Below, one piece after another: positions 52,965 through 62,660 of a DNA stretch of 64,000 nucleotides (its first letter is position 1; each line of letters starts with the position of its first letter). The DNA is from Stentor coeruleus (lineage: Eukaryota; Ciliophora; Heterotrichea; Heterotrichida; Stentoridae). The translations under genes and the position numbers were made by a program. The DNA lies in contig MPUH01000181.1 in NCBI GenBank assembly GCA_001970955.1, forward strand, positions 1 to 64,000, written 5' to 3'. The notes under the pieces are model-generated. The model was not told where the DNA came from and made no database searches. It saw only the letters and a program-made list of their open reading frames with translations.

Positions 52965-54569
52965 TTAAGTGAGTTTTTGCCAATTTCGTATATTTTCATC
53001 ACAATAATCAGTGCAAATTTGTACCTTTGGCACAAAGTTCTTCACACTTTCAAAAAGTGGAACGACAAACTTAGCACTAAAATACACTTGCGATTCTGCG
53101 ATATTTGTGCTAAATCTATCACACATTGGAGAAATATTAATACGCAATTCTCTTTCTATATCACCTTGTGCAAAATTTTCTTCAATAATTAAATCAGCCC
53201 ATTTTTTAGATAAAGCCCAAGGACGAGTTGGATTTGATATATCAGCTGCGTGCATAATCATTTCCAGAGCTTTAATTTGCCCAGAGTCCTTTGAAAAATC
53301 TTGAACTTTCATATTTTGATATACTTGTAAGTCGCTAAAGTGCCTTGAAAAATCTGTTGCAAGTACTGTCTTAACTATTATTTTCTTATGTTTTCTCATA
53401 GTAAAATTATCAACTTCTAACCAGAAATCGCATTTATCGTTTTGGTAAATCAATTCAAAAGCACTTGACACATGAAAATTTTCCAATACAGATTCTTCAT
53501 TATAAGTTCTAGCTAATTCATGCTCAGTATTAATCAAAAATGCATTATTATACCCAGGGTGTTTAAAATCATGAATACTTGCACTAATCAAAAGCAAAAT
53601 AGCATTCTCCACACTAATCTGCAAAACATTAGCAACCTCACATTTTTCAAACATAAAATGTATAAACTGAGTAACATCAGCTGCATGTGTAGCATTATGA
53701 TAAGGATTTTTCAAATACCCATTTTGTATCTGAATTGAGAAATTTGTAAACTCCTGAATTCTAAACATAATCTGCGCAAAGTCATATTTATAATAATAGA
53801 AAGTCATTAAAGTTACAAGTTCATTATTGCAAGCTACTGTTTTAAATGCAAAAATATCAAAATATTCACTGTCAATATTTGGTATGTCTTTATAATCAAA
53901 AGTTTTTATTACAGATACAATTTCAGTGTTATCTGAGAAAACTGTTTTAGAAGAGATTGAAATTTTATTTGAGCTTATAGGGTTTTCTTTTAAAGAGTAG
54001 AGGATTGAGTATAACTGGCAATAGAGTTCTTCGTTTTTACGGACTTCATCAAGGTTTAGAGTTTTAGAGAGAATGCTTAAAAATTTTTTGTTGGAATATC
54101 GATTTAAAGTACTTTTACAATCTTTTAGTTGAATGGAGAAAATGAGAATCAGACGAGTTAGGTTGAGGGAACCGATAATTTGGTGATGTGACATCTGAGG
54201 GTGGCCATTAAGATCAAATATAAGCAAAACAGCACATGCGCTTCCAACTATTAAATTCATCAATTCGTATTTGATTAAAGAAAATTTTAGTTTCTGTTGG
54301 ATATGTAATAGTCCATGCGCTACAGCAAATGAACCCAAAAACGATAATTCCAAGAAATCTAACTCATGATTCACAATACTCAAACCCCAAAAGAAACCGA
54401 CTCGTATGATCATAAGAGAAAAATAAACTATCTTTATGATCTTTATTATCTTGTCTAGCACATATATATAATAAATCTTGTTCTTTTTTAATTTTCTTTC
54501 CTGAATTTCAGGGAGTTTAGTTTCGTCAATGGAATTGTGAGCTTTATGATACTTAGTTGTTTCATTCAT
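52965..54569 (-). CDS. Membrane-anchored 3',5'-cyclic nucleotide phosphodiesterase
   Basis: 534 residues. About four membrane helices (residues 42-150: FSLMIIRVGFFWGLSIV, FLELSFLGSFAVAHGLL, LMNLIVGSACAVLLIF, LNLTRLILIFSIQL) precede a class I PDE domain with HNATHAADV (291-299), HDFKHPGYNN (333-342), HAADISNPTRPW (440-451) and the nucleotide-holding Gln in AESQVYF (Q494). All metal ligands are present. It hydrolyses cAMP and/or cGMP; specificity cannot be read. It would close the signalling loop with cyclic-nucleotide-gated channels such as the one at 3.9 kb. ATG follows TATATAAT. Confidence 0.92.
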   Translation of the reverse strand: MNETTKYHKAHNSIDETKLPEIQERKLKKNKIYYIYVLDKIIKIIKIVYFSLMIIRVGFFWGLSIVNHELDFLELSFLGSFAVAHGLLHIQQKLKFSLIKYELMNLIVGSACAVLLIFDLNGHPQMSHHQIIGSLNLTRLILIFSIQLKDCKSTLNRYSNKKFLSILSKTLNLDEVRKNEELYCQLYSILYSLKENPISSNKISISSKTVFSDNTEIVSVIKTFDYKDIPNIDSEYFDIFAFKTVACNNELVTLMTFYYYKYDFAQIMFRIQEFTNFSIQIQNGYLKNPYHNATHAADVTQFIHFMFEKCEVANVLQISVENAILLLISASIHDFKHPGYNNAFLINTEHELARTYNEESVLENFHVSSAFELIYQNDKCDFWLEVDNFTMRKHKKIIVKTVLATDFSRHFSDLQVYQNMKVQDFSKDSGQIKALEMIMHAADISNPTRPWALSKKWADLIIEENFAQGDIERELRINISPMCDRFSTNIAESQVYFSAKFVVPLFESVKNFVPKVQICTDYCDENIRNWQKLT

Positions 54570-55278
54570 ATTATATATAAATAACTTTGTAAAATATTCA
54601 TCTTAATAAATGTATGGACTATTTAGAAATCTTTAATGTAGTTAAATTATATACTCATATGATTGCAATCAAATATGATTATATTATGGGTTTTATACTT
54701 TAATATTTTTATCCAACCTTAAATTTATAGTGTTTAGAGTTATCAAATAGACTACATCTGGTTATTGAAGTCTTTGCAATATGCTTTTTTATTTGCGAAA
54801 AAAGGTAAATCCGAAAACGGCTTTACAAATTTCAATCTTAGGTTTACTTGATTACATTTTTTGATATTATCTGAGTTCAGTAATTAGTATATTATTTGAA
54901 GCTTGATGTAATTTTATGTTTGATAAGTATATAAATACTTTATTAAATTTCGCGCTTAATATATATAGTTATATATTATCTCATAAAAAGGATGAATAAC
55001 CAAAGATAAATCTAATTTTTATACATTAATATAGCTATATATTCTATAAAAGCCGAATTATTTATTTTATTTTAGTTTAGATTGTAATAGTCTATCCCTT
55101 AGGTTTAGTTTCAGGTGTAAGTTTTGATAAACGAATTTATTTTTAGTGCATGAAAAAACATAGTTATTTTTTAATTGAATTGTTTTGATGTTAAAAATAT
55201 GATGTTTATATAAAAAAACTTTTCAAAGCAAAGATAATCTTATATTTTATTTCTGAAAAGCGAATATAAATGGTAATC
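54570..55278. other. Intergenic, AT-rich
   Basis: 709 bp between co-oriented minus-strand genes. No gene, RNA or repeat was recognised. Confidence 0.5.
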
Positions 55279-57003
55279 TTACTTGCGGTCACTTTGTGAG
55301 CTAAGCATACGGCTTATCATCTCCGTAGTATAATTCAACCTTTTATTAAGTTCAGGATTTTCTGACGTGATCGCCATCTTCAAAGGGTGTATTTCTTGAC
55401 TCCCTGTCTTATTAATATAAACAACAGTTTTTGTATTATTAGACAACAACAATTCGCTTTTATCAGCAAACCTAATCTGCACAACCTTATTACTAAGCCG
55501 AAAAATAACAGCATGCTCCGTCAGGAGCCATTTTTTCAAATAAACCGCCTCATCTCCATTATCCATAATTTTATCCACAACAAGATGTTTCCTAAAATGT
55601 TCCAAAAGGGTGATTTTTTTCTTTAAATCCACAGGAAAACTCATCAACGAATACTTTTCAGTAATCTCATCTTTACAATCAGGTTTTCTATAAATATACA
55701 AAAACATTCCATTATCATCACATATAATCTTACTTGAATCATTAAAATAAACCCCTGTATGGCCATTTGATAAACTATACCCAATCCCATATTTTGTAGA
55801 ATAATCAACCCATTTTTTAACCCAAATCCTAGTACCTGTATCAATAGGTATATACAAAGACATTATAGCTATTTTTCTTGTTGTAGATAAAGATGATGAA
55901 GATTCTCTAGCTGTACTATCTTTACTTAAATCAACTGAAGATTTATCTTCTTCTTTACTTGCTGTAGACCTTAAATCATCAGACATCCTAGCGGTTAGAC
56001 TTCCTTTTTGTGAATGGTTTGAATTTCTCATTTTGTCAGTTACTAAACTTACTTGATACTGTTTTAAAAAACTACCTGATAAAGGAACTGCTAGACTACT
56101 TGATGGTATTAGTTTTGGTATAGGATTTCTTCCCATAAAAGGATGATGAAGTATTTCATCTAATGTTAATCTGGCTAAAGGGTCACTAACTAATAGTCTT
56201 GATATCAAATCTTTTAATTCATCAGATATTTTTATTTGTTCTGGAAATGCATAAGCTGTCATTCTTATCTTTTTATATGTAAGTTTGATATCTAAAGTTT
56301 CAAATGGAGGTTTACCAATACATAATGTATATAAAAGTACACCTAAACTCCAAATATCAACTTCATATGAATGACCATGTTTCCCATCTAAAATTTCTGG
56401 GGCTATGTAATTTGGTGTTCCACATATTGTCCTTTTTCTTTCACCTTCAAATTCTAGTTTTGTTGCTAAGCCAAAATCCCCAAGTTTAATTTCCATTTTG
56501 TCGCTTAGAAATAGATTTCCTAGTTTTATATCTCTGTGAATAATCCTATGTGAATGAAGATATTTTAAAGCTGAGATTATTTGAGCTAAATAGCATTGGA
56601 TTTCTAGTTCAGATAAACGTTTACGTCTACGCATAAGTTCATTCATAGTCTGATTTGAACATATTTCAAGGAGAATATATAGGTTTTCATTATCTTCAAA
56701 GAAGCGCTCAAAAGATACGATGCTTGTGTGGTGAAGAGATCGATGGATTTTTATTTCAAACATAAGCTTTTGACGGGCACGAGTTTTTTGCAGGTAGTTT
56801 TTACTAACAATTTTCCCTGCGCTAACTTTTTTGTTATCGATACATGAAAATTCGTGAACTGTTGCAAAACCTCCTTTGCCTAGAAGACGACCTTTGATAT
56901 AGCGTTTTTTTACAATGTCGCCATTTGGCTTTGTGATGTTTTCTTCAATGATTTGATGGCTGTCTTTGTCATATAGCTCGAGGTCTTTGCTACGAATGCT
57001 CAT
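55279..57003 (-). CDS. PLK: Polo-like kinase
   Basis: 574 residues. Kinase domain (about 38-290): glycine loop LLGKGGFATVHEF, HRDIKLGN, GDFGLA, activation loop KRTICGTPNYIAPE, which is the PLK1-type T-loop. A Ser/Thr-rich linker follows, then two polo boxes: PB1 begins IWVKKWVDYSTKYGIGYSL (the Trp of PLK1 W414 is kept) and PB2 holds LSNKVVQIRFADKSELLL. PLKs drive mitotic entry, spindle and centriole/basal-body duplication. The phosphate pincer of PLK1 (HTK) reads KSE here. Start ATG follows TAATAT. Confidence 0.95.
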   Translation of the reverse strand: MSIRSKDLELYDKDSHQIIEENITKPNGDIVKKRYIKGRLLGKGGFATVHEFSCIDNKKVSAGKIVSKNYLQKTRARQKLMFEIKIHRSLHHTSIVSFERFFEDNENLYILLEICSNQTMNELMRRRKRLSELEIQCYLAQIISALKYLHSHRIIHRDIKLGNLFLSDKMEIKLGDFGLATKLEFEGERKRTICGTPNYIAPEILDGKHGHSYEVDIWSLGVLLYTLCIGKPPFETLDIKLTYKKIRMTAYAFPEQIKISDELKDLISRLLVSDPLARLTLDEILHHPFMGRNPIPKLIPSSSLAVPLSGSFLKQYQVSLVTDKMRNSNHSQKGSLTARMSDDLRSTASKEEDKSSVDLSKDSTARESSSSLSTTRKIAIMSLYIPIDTGTRIWVKKWVDYSTKYGIGYSLSNGHTGVYFNDSSKIICDDNGMFLYIYRKPDCKDEITEKYSLMSFPVDLKKKITLLEHFRKHLVVDKIMDNGDEAVYLKKWLLTEHAVIFRLSNKVVQIRFADKSELLLSNNTKTVVYINKTGSQEIHPLKMAITSENPELNKRLNYTTEMISRMLSSQSDRK

Positions 57004-58035
57004 ATATTATTAGAAAGGTTTTTTATAATGAGAGATAAAGGATTTATAGGTGATAGGATTAGTAGTGGATTGATTTGAGGTAAATAATTGGCAAATGATG
57101 ATGTTGAAGAGGTTATAGAAAATGGTATGGAAGTATGGTGAAAATAATTTTGAGAAAGAATTTTGTGAGTTTGTTAAATGTAAAGATTGGGTATGATATT
57201 AGATAGTGGAATGTGGGAGGGTTTGAAGAAATAAGATTGAAGTGAGGTATAAATTTTGTAGGTTAAAAATTTTTGGTGTTTACATTAAAAGTTTAATAAT
57301 ATTAGTATTGGCGGTAAAATAGTTTATAATGGAGAGAAAGAGTTATTTTTTTAATTATATTTTATGATATACTCATTTAATATACTAGTTGGAGTTAGTA
57401 CCTTTTTTGTTGTTCTGGGAAATTAGTTTATTATATTATTTTAAAACATTCACTTTTTGAGCTTAGATTAGGAATTATTACTGCAAATAATCTAATGCCA
57501 AAAAACTTCATAAATTAACTGAAAATTTAGGGTCATATTTTCATCGAATATTTAAAATTACATTTTCTCCTTACATAATTTTCTGCAAAATCTTATCTCA
57601 AACCCCACCACACAATCCAAATCTACCACAAACCCTAAGCCTAAATTCACATAACTTTCCCATTTCATCATTCCTTCCATATCAATTTTCCAACCCTTTC
57701 CTACCGCCACACTTCAAACCAAAAAATTTATCAAACCTCAAATTTTCCTCCAACAAATTCCCCTCTCACACCACACAATCCAAATCTACCACAAACCCTA
57801 AGCCTAAATTCACATAACTTTCCCATTTCATCACTCCTTCCATATAAATTTTCCAACCTTTCCTACCGCCACACTTCAAACCAAAAAATTTATCAAACCT
57901 CAAATTTTCCTCCAACAAATTCCCCTCTCGCAAACCCAACTTCATGACCTTTTTCCAATTCCAAAAGTTTTACAAAAAATCCTTTATAAAGCCTTCAAAC
58001 TCATAATCATAATCTTGAAAGTTTTATATATAAAT
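57004..58035. other. Divergent intergenic region with skew switch
   Basis: 1032 bp. Left third (57050-57250) G-rich and C-poor on the plus strand, right half (57560-58010) C-rich and G-poor, so each flanking gene has a C-rich leader on its own strand. The right half contains a tandem repeat described separately. No gene was recognised. Confidence 0.6.
57606..57929. repeat. Tandem repeat, about 163 bp x 2, upstream of NACHT gene
   Basis: Copy 1 (57606-57768) and copy 2 (57769-57929) differ by only a few substitutions and one-base indels. Both hold caccacacaatccaaatct and cctaccgccacacttcaaa. The unit is C/A-rich, lacks an ORF, and sits about 100 bp before the NACHT start codon. Confidence 0.95.
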
Positions 58036-61000
58036 ATGGATATCTCATACGCTGACTACATAATTTCCAAAAATTCAAATTTTTTAGACCCGTTTTCTCT
58101 AACTGAAATCAGCATAGAACGACTCTGCTACCCTGTTGCTTATGCAAATGAAGATATGATTAAAGGATGGCAAGGAATAAATAAAGGTAAAGATGTTGAA
58201 GATGATTTACTTATAAGACAGTCTCTAATAAAAGATTTACCTGATTTCGAAAAACATCATTTAGCGCAGACTCATATAACAGATGGTGCTGCACATATTT
58301 TAAGAAATAGAGTCAGAGAAAGTTTGGTACAATTACTTGGAATGCCGAAAATAGGTAAATCAACTTTACTTAAAAAAATTGCTTTATTAGCTGCACAGGA
58401 TATGAAACAAGATCCTTCTGCACCAGCACCTTTGCTAATAACCTTAGAAAATGTTCTTAAAAATGATATTTCAAGTAAAATGGAACTGATTGAAGCATGT
58501 TTTTCCCAATGCGAAGAATTTGAGGCATATTTGAGAGAAAAATTTTTTCAAGGGAAAATAATTCTTCTGCTTGATGAGCTTGATAAAGTAGGTGAGATGA
58601 ACTCGAAATTGATTGAATGGATTAAAGCGCTTAGAACATTTGTAAAACTGCCATTGTGTGTTATATGTTCAAGGTATTCTGGATATATAGAAATTGAGAA
58701 TATCCCAACTTTATATGTTGATATATATCCTTTAAAACTTCAGATTTCTATGGCACAAAATATGCTATCTGAGTTTCAGTTTGAAAGATTTGTAGAGCTT
58801 ATAACTGGACCTTGTGGAAGATTTTGTGAATTGGCAAGTACACCGTATTTATTCTCACTTCTACTTGAAATGTTCAGATGGGGAGTATTAGGAACTGATA
58901 AAGAAGAAAGTAGAGGAGGGTTGTATTTTTTAGCAGTCAAACATGTGATGGGAAATTATGATTCATCTCAATATTGGAATGCTTTTGAAGTTTTAGCTAC
59001 AGATTTATTACTTAGAGATTGCAAATCATTTAATTATTTTGATTTTAAGAATCTTGGACTAGAGAATTTATGGGGAGATGTTAAAGCTTCAGCTTTGTTT
59101 TTACTTCAAAGTGAAAGGAATAAAATTGAAGGTGAAATCAGCAGTGATGATGACATGTTTAAAGAAAGTTTAGATGGAGAAAATCATATAGGAGAAGTTA
59201 AAGAGTCTTTAAATTTCCCTAACTTCAAGCATATTTCCCGTCGTGATACAACTCCTCAATGGATTTCCAATTCAAAAGAAAGCTACCTCAACTATCAAAT
59301 AGCTCGAAAGTGCATATTCCGAACATCTTCAAATGAAGCATCAAGTGGCTCTTATCGTTTTTTCCATCTTCGTTTACTAGAAGTACTTGCAGCCCAAAAC
59401 TACCTAAACCAAATCGAAGACTCTTTAATAAATGCTCCAGGGGGTTTTCTAATGGAAAGTTCAGCATTCCAAAAAGCATTTACAATCTGTTTACCAAACA
59501 ATTTTTTTTTCTGTCGTCGTTTTCGTGAAGTTCTACTATTTTTCTCAACCCTCTGCTCAGAAAACGTATTTGAAAACTTCATAAAATTTCTCTTAAACAA
59601 AGAAACCTTAGAACATAATTATATAGCTGAAATACTATTAAAAGAAAGAGGACTTAAACCAGGATATCGACCACTTATAAACAAACTTAAACAAGATAAG
59701 CTGATTTTCGCTAGAAAAAATTTCTCAAAAAGTTTTGCGCATCCAAGTCAGGCCGTACAGAAACTCTGTAAAATTGATGCAATTGATAGTGGTTTACAAG
59801 AAACTGATTTATTAAACATAGTCAACAAAAACATAGATTTAATACTAAAAAACACTCATTGGCTATATTTAAAACAATTAGGATATCTAGCAAAAGACAT
59901 GAATTCTAAAATAATCAAAGCTATTTTTTCTAAACTACATGAAGTTTCTATTGAAATACTTAACAATGTTACAAAACCTGGGCCTTATAAAGCTATAATA
60001 CACAATGTTTTTCTTAGTATTTTCCTCAATGCATTTGAACGTGGTGATAACACATCAAATCATAATAGTTCTAACTACACCCCTCCTGTAAGCTCATGTG
60101 GAACTCCTAATAAAAATGATAATAATACTGAGGAAAGCACAATTAGAATAAGTTTCGATAAAATAAAATTCCCTAAAAACGAAGCTGCAGTATTAGAAAA
60201 AATAGTCCAATCAGGGAAACTTATTCCTATATTAATAGACTTAATTCAAATTTGCCCAACTGTTGATATAAACTTATGTGTAAAAAGCTTAATGATTTTA
60301 GGGTGTTCTATAGGACAAATACATATAAGCCTAGCAGGGAGGTTTGCATGTTTAGAAGATAAAACTGAAAGGAAAGAAATTTTAAAAGTTTTAAGGATGT
60401 TAGGTTTTGTCACACAACATACTGTTGATATACCTTTGGTGTGTTTGAATTTAGACAAAGATTTGCAATTTTTGGCTAAAGATATATTAAAACTCTTAAA
60501 TTCTGAAAAATTAAAAAAACATGCTGTGAATGTTTTGGTAAAGGAAGAGTCGCAACAGGTTAAAATTTTACTTGCGTTAAGGGCTTTAGGGTTTGTTATA
60601 AAGGAAGATATAGACCAAGAAGTTGTTTATTTTTTAGTTCAGTTTATTGACCATTATTCTTTAGAGCTTAGGTTAGAAGCTATAAAAAGTTTATATATGA
60701 TATTAAAAAGTGGGAAAAAAATCGACGACCCTGAGATGAGAAAAAATTTAGCTGTTGTTCCACATGTACTAAAAGATAGAATTAAACTTCCAAAGTATGA
60801 TTTAGCATTGAAAACATATAGTGTAAAATGTTTGATTGCTTTGTGGATAAGTTTAGATAAAGGTAAAGAGGACTCAAATGCAACACAAATGTTCCATATT
60901 TTAGTTAAAGAACAGATTGGGAGTAGTTTTCTTGTTGGGTCATTAACCCAAGTTTTGAATATTGTTAAAGATTTCATGCAGAAGTCTACTGAAGAACGAG

Positions 61001-62409
61001 AAACTGCTTGGATTTGTCTTAGGAAAATGTCTCCAATATTAGAATACTTAGACCTACAAGACCGGACATATCTAATAAACGAGATGAAAACAGGGCTTTT
61101 TAAAGAAGAACCCTTTGAAGTCAAATGTATACTAAAACTCCTCCTAGCAAACTCCATATCTTTAGAAGACAAAGGGGATTTTTTATCCATAATTCTTAAT
61201 GTGAGTTTTGAAAACTCAAGCCCTCTTATAAGATACATTTCTTCTTTATTAGCAAATTGGCATGAAATCTTATCTTTAAAATCCATGATGCCTTCTAGTC
61301 TACAGATCAGCCCCGAACTTTGTAAAATACTAACAAAACTCCGTGTTCTTATAGACCAACTTTATGAAATACTTGAAAACTCAAACCCACAGTTAATAAA
61401 TGACCTTAAACATTTACACAATTGGTATAAATCTTTAGTAAATCAAGTAGCTGAAAACATGCAATGGCCATCTAAAATCTACCCACATCGTAACCAATTG
61501 TTAGATATTAGCGCTGATCCATCATTTTTCAAAGAAGAAATGATCCCTGAAATCTCATGTTCATATACAGAATTAGATATTAGTACTGGAAACCATATAC
61601 AAAATGATCAACAAAAATCTTTAGATGTATCTTTCCCTAAACATTCTAGTGATAGTATGATAACTGACCTTGAAGAAATACCACCACAAGTTGAATTATG
61701 TGAACAGCTTATATTAGCTGGGGTTAGAAGTGAGGGACTTAAACATTGGATTTTATGGTATATGAAGCATAGTGATAATATAACACATTTAATCAAAGCT
61801 TCTGAATGTTGGAATCTTATGTCGCATAATAAAGATTTCTATAACCCTTGTGTTGAAAATGTACTATTAAAATTTTTATATACTTGGCCTGAAGAAGTTG
61901 TAAATGCAGTGATTAATATAAGGTTTAAATCAGATAGTTTTTGTGTCAAACTTGTAAATGCTATGCTTAAAGGTGAACTTAAAACTGAATCTGCATATAA
62001 AGCTATAGTTATGAGTATGGAAATGAACTCCCCTTTACCATTAGATGAGATATATAAAATGATATGTTATAATTCTCATGATTCATCAATAATGTATTAT
62101 TTACATAATTCTGCAGCTAAGGTTTTAGAGACACTTAATATAATTTCAGATACTCAATTACATTCAGTATTAAAAGCTCTTGTAAGTACTGGGTGTAGTT
62201 TGTTTATTCAACCAGTTTGGAATTATTTGATGAAATCTTTATTACAGAAACCTAGTTATATGTTGACAATACATGCTGTGAATATATTGGAAAATTGTAA
62301 CTCTTGGGATTGTAAGTTTATTTTGGCAAGGTGTAGAATGCTTGGGTTGATACCTGTTGATATGTATAACAAAGAAACAGGAAGTAGTATGTCAACAAAA
62401 AAACTTTAA
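58036..62409 (+). CDS. NACHT-type STAND NTPase with long helical-repeat C-terminus
   Basis: 1457 residues from ATG 58036 (after TATATAAAT). A short N-terminal region of about 85 residues precedes the NTPase: Walker A GMPKIGKST (103-111), Walker B ILLLDELDKV (about 175-184), and a sensor-like LPLCVICSRYSGY. Winged-helix-like and helical sequence follows, then about 800 residues of alpha-helical repeats of HEAT/ARM character (for example EESQQVKILLALRALGFVIK, LELRLEAIKSLYMILKSGK). NACHT NTPases are nucleotide-driven switches (NLR immune sensors, telomerase TEP1 and others). No effector domain is recognised. A scaffold or sensor role is inferred from architecture only. Confidence 0.85.
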   Translation: MDISYADYIISKNSNFLDPFSLTEISIERLCYPVAYANEDMIKGWQGINKGKDVEDDLLIRQSLIKDLPDFEKHHLAQTHITDGAAHILRNRVRESLVQLLGMPKIGKSTLLKKIALLAAQDMKQDPSAPAPLLITLENVLKNDISSKMELIEACFSQCEEFEAYLREKFFQGKIILLLDELDKVGEMNSKLIEWIKALRTFVKLPLCVICSRYSGYIEIENIPTLYVDIYPLKLQISMAQNMLSEFQFERFVELITGPCGRFCELASTPYLFSLLLEMFRWGVLGTDKEESRGGLYFLAVKHVMGNYDSSQYWNAFEVLATDLLLRDCKSFNYFDFKNLGLENLWGDVKASALFLLQSERNKIEGEISSDDDMFKESLDGENHIGEVKESLNFPNFKHISRRDTTPQWISNSKESYLNYQIARKCIFRTSSNEASSGSYRFFHLRLLEVLAAQNYLNQIEDSLINAPGGFLMESSAFQKAFTICLPNNFFFCRRFREVLLFFSTLCSENVFENFIKFLLNKETLEHNYIAEILLKERGLKPGYRPLINKLKQDKLIFARKNFSKSFAHPSQAVQKLCKIDAIDSGLQETDLLNIVNKNIDLILKNTHWLYLKQLGYLAKDMNSKIIKAIFSKLHEVSIEILNNVTKPGPYKAIIHNVFLSIFLNAFERGDNTSNHNSSNYTPPVSSCGTPNKNDNNTEESTIRISFDKIKFPKNEAAVLEKIVQSGKLIPILIDLIQICPTVDINLCVKSLMILGCSIGQIHISLAGRFACLEDKTERKEILKVLRMLGFVTQHTVDIPLVCLNLDKDLQFLAKDILKLLNSEKLKKHAVNVLVKEESQQVKILLALRALGFVIKEDIDQEVVYFLVQFIDHYSLELRLEAIKSLYMILKSGKKIDDPEMRKNLAVVPHVLKDRIKLPKYDLALKTYSVKCLIALWISLDKGKEDSNATQMFHILVKEQIGSSFLVGSLTQVLNIVKDFMQKSTEERETAWICLRKMSPILEYLDLQDRTYLINEMKTGLFKEEPFEVKCILKLLLANSISLEDKGDFLSIILNVSFENSSPLIRYISSLLANWHEILSLKSMMPSSLQISPELCKILTKLRVLIDQLYEILENSNPQLINDLKHLHNWYKSLVNQVAENMQWPSKIYPHRNQLLDISADPSFFKEEMIPEISCSYTELDISTGNHIQNDQQKSLDVSFPKHSSDSMITDLEEIPPQVELCEQLILAGVRSEGLKHWILWYMKHSDNITHLIKASECWNLMSHNKDFYNPCVENVLLKFLYTWPEEVVNAVINIRFKSDSFCVKLVNAMLKGELKTESAYKAIVMSMEMNSPLPLDEIYKMICYNSHDSSIMYYLHNSAAKVLETLNIISDTQLHSVLKALVSTGCSLFIQPVWNYLMKSLLQKPSYMLTIHAVNILENCNSWDCKFILARCRMLGLIPVDMYNKETGSSMSTKKL

Positions 62410-62660
62410 TTATAATAATTAGGCTCGCTGCTGCTGAAAAGCTAGCTTGCTATTTTATATTTAAATAAGATTTATTTAGATGAAGTTTAGGTTTTTAATT
62501 GAAAAGGGATAGTTTTGAAGAAAAAAAAGGTGAGTTTGGAAATAATACTAGAAAATGGTTTTGATTTTGGATTTTTTGGATGAGTTTTAGGATTATTGTG
62601 CATTTTGGTATTAAGTTAAGGAAAATAAGTTCTTCATTTGACACCTTTAAACTATTATAA

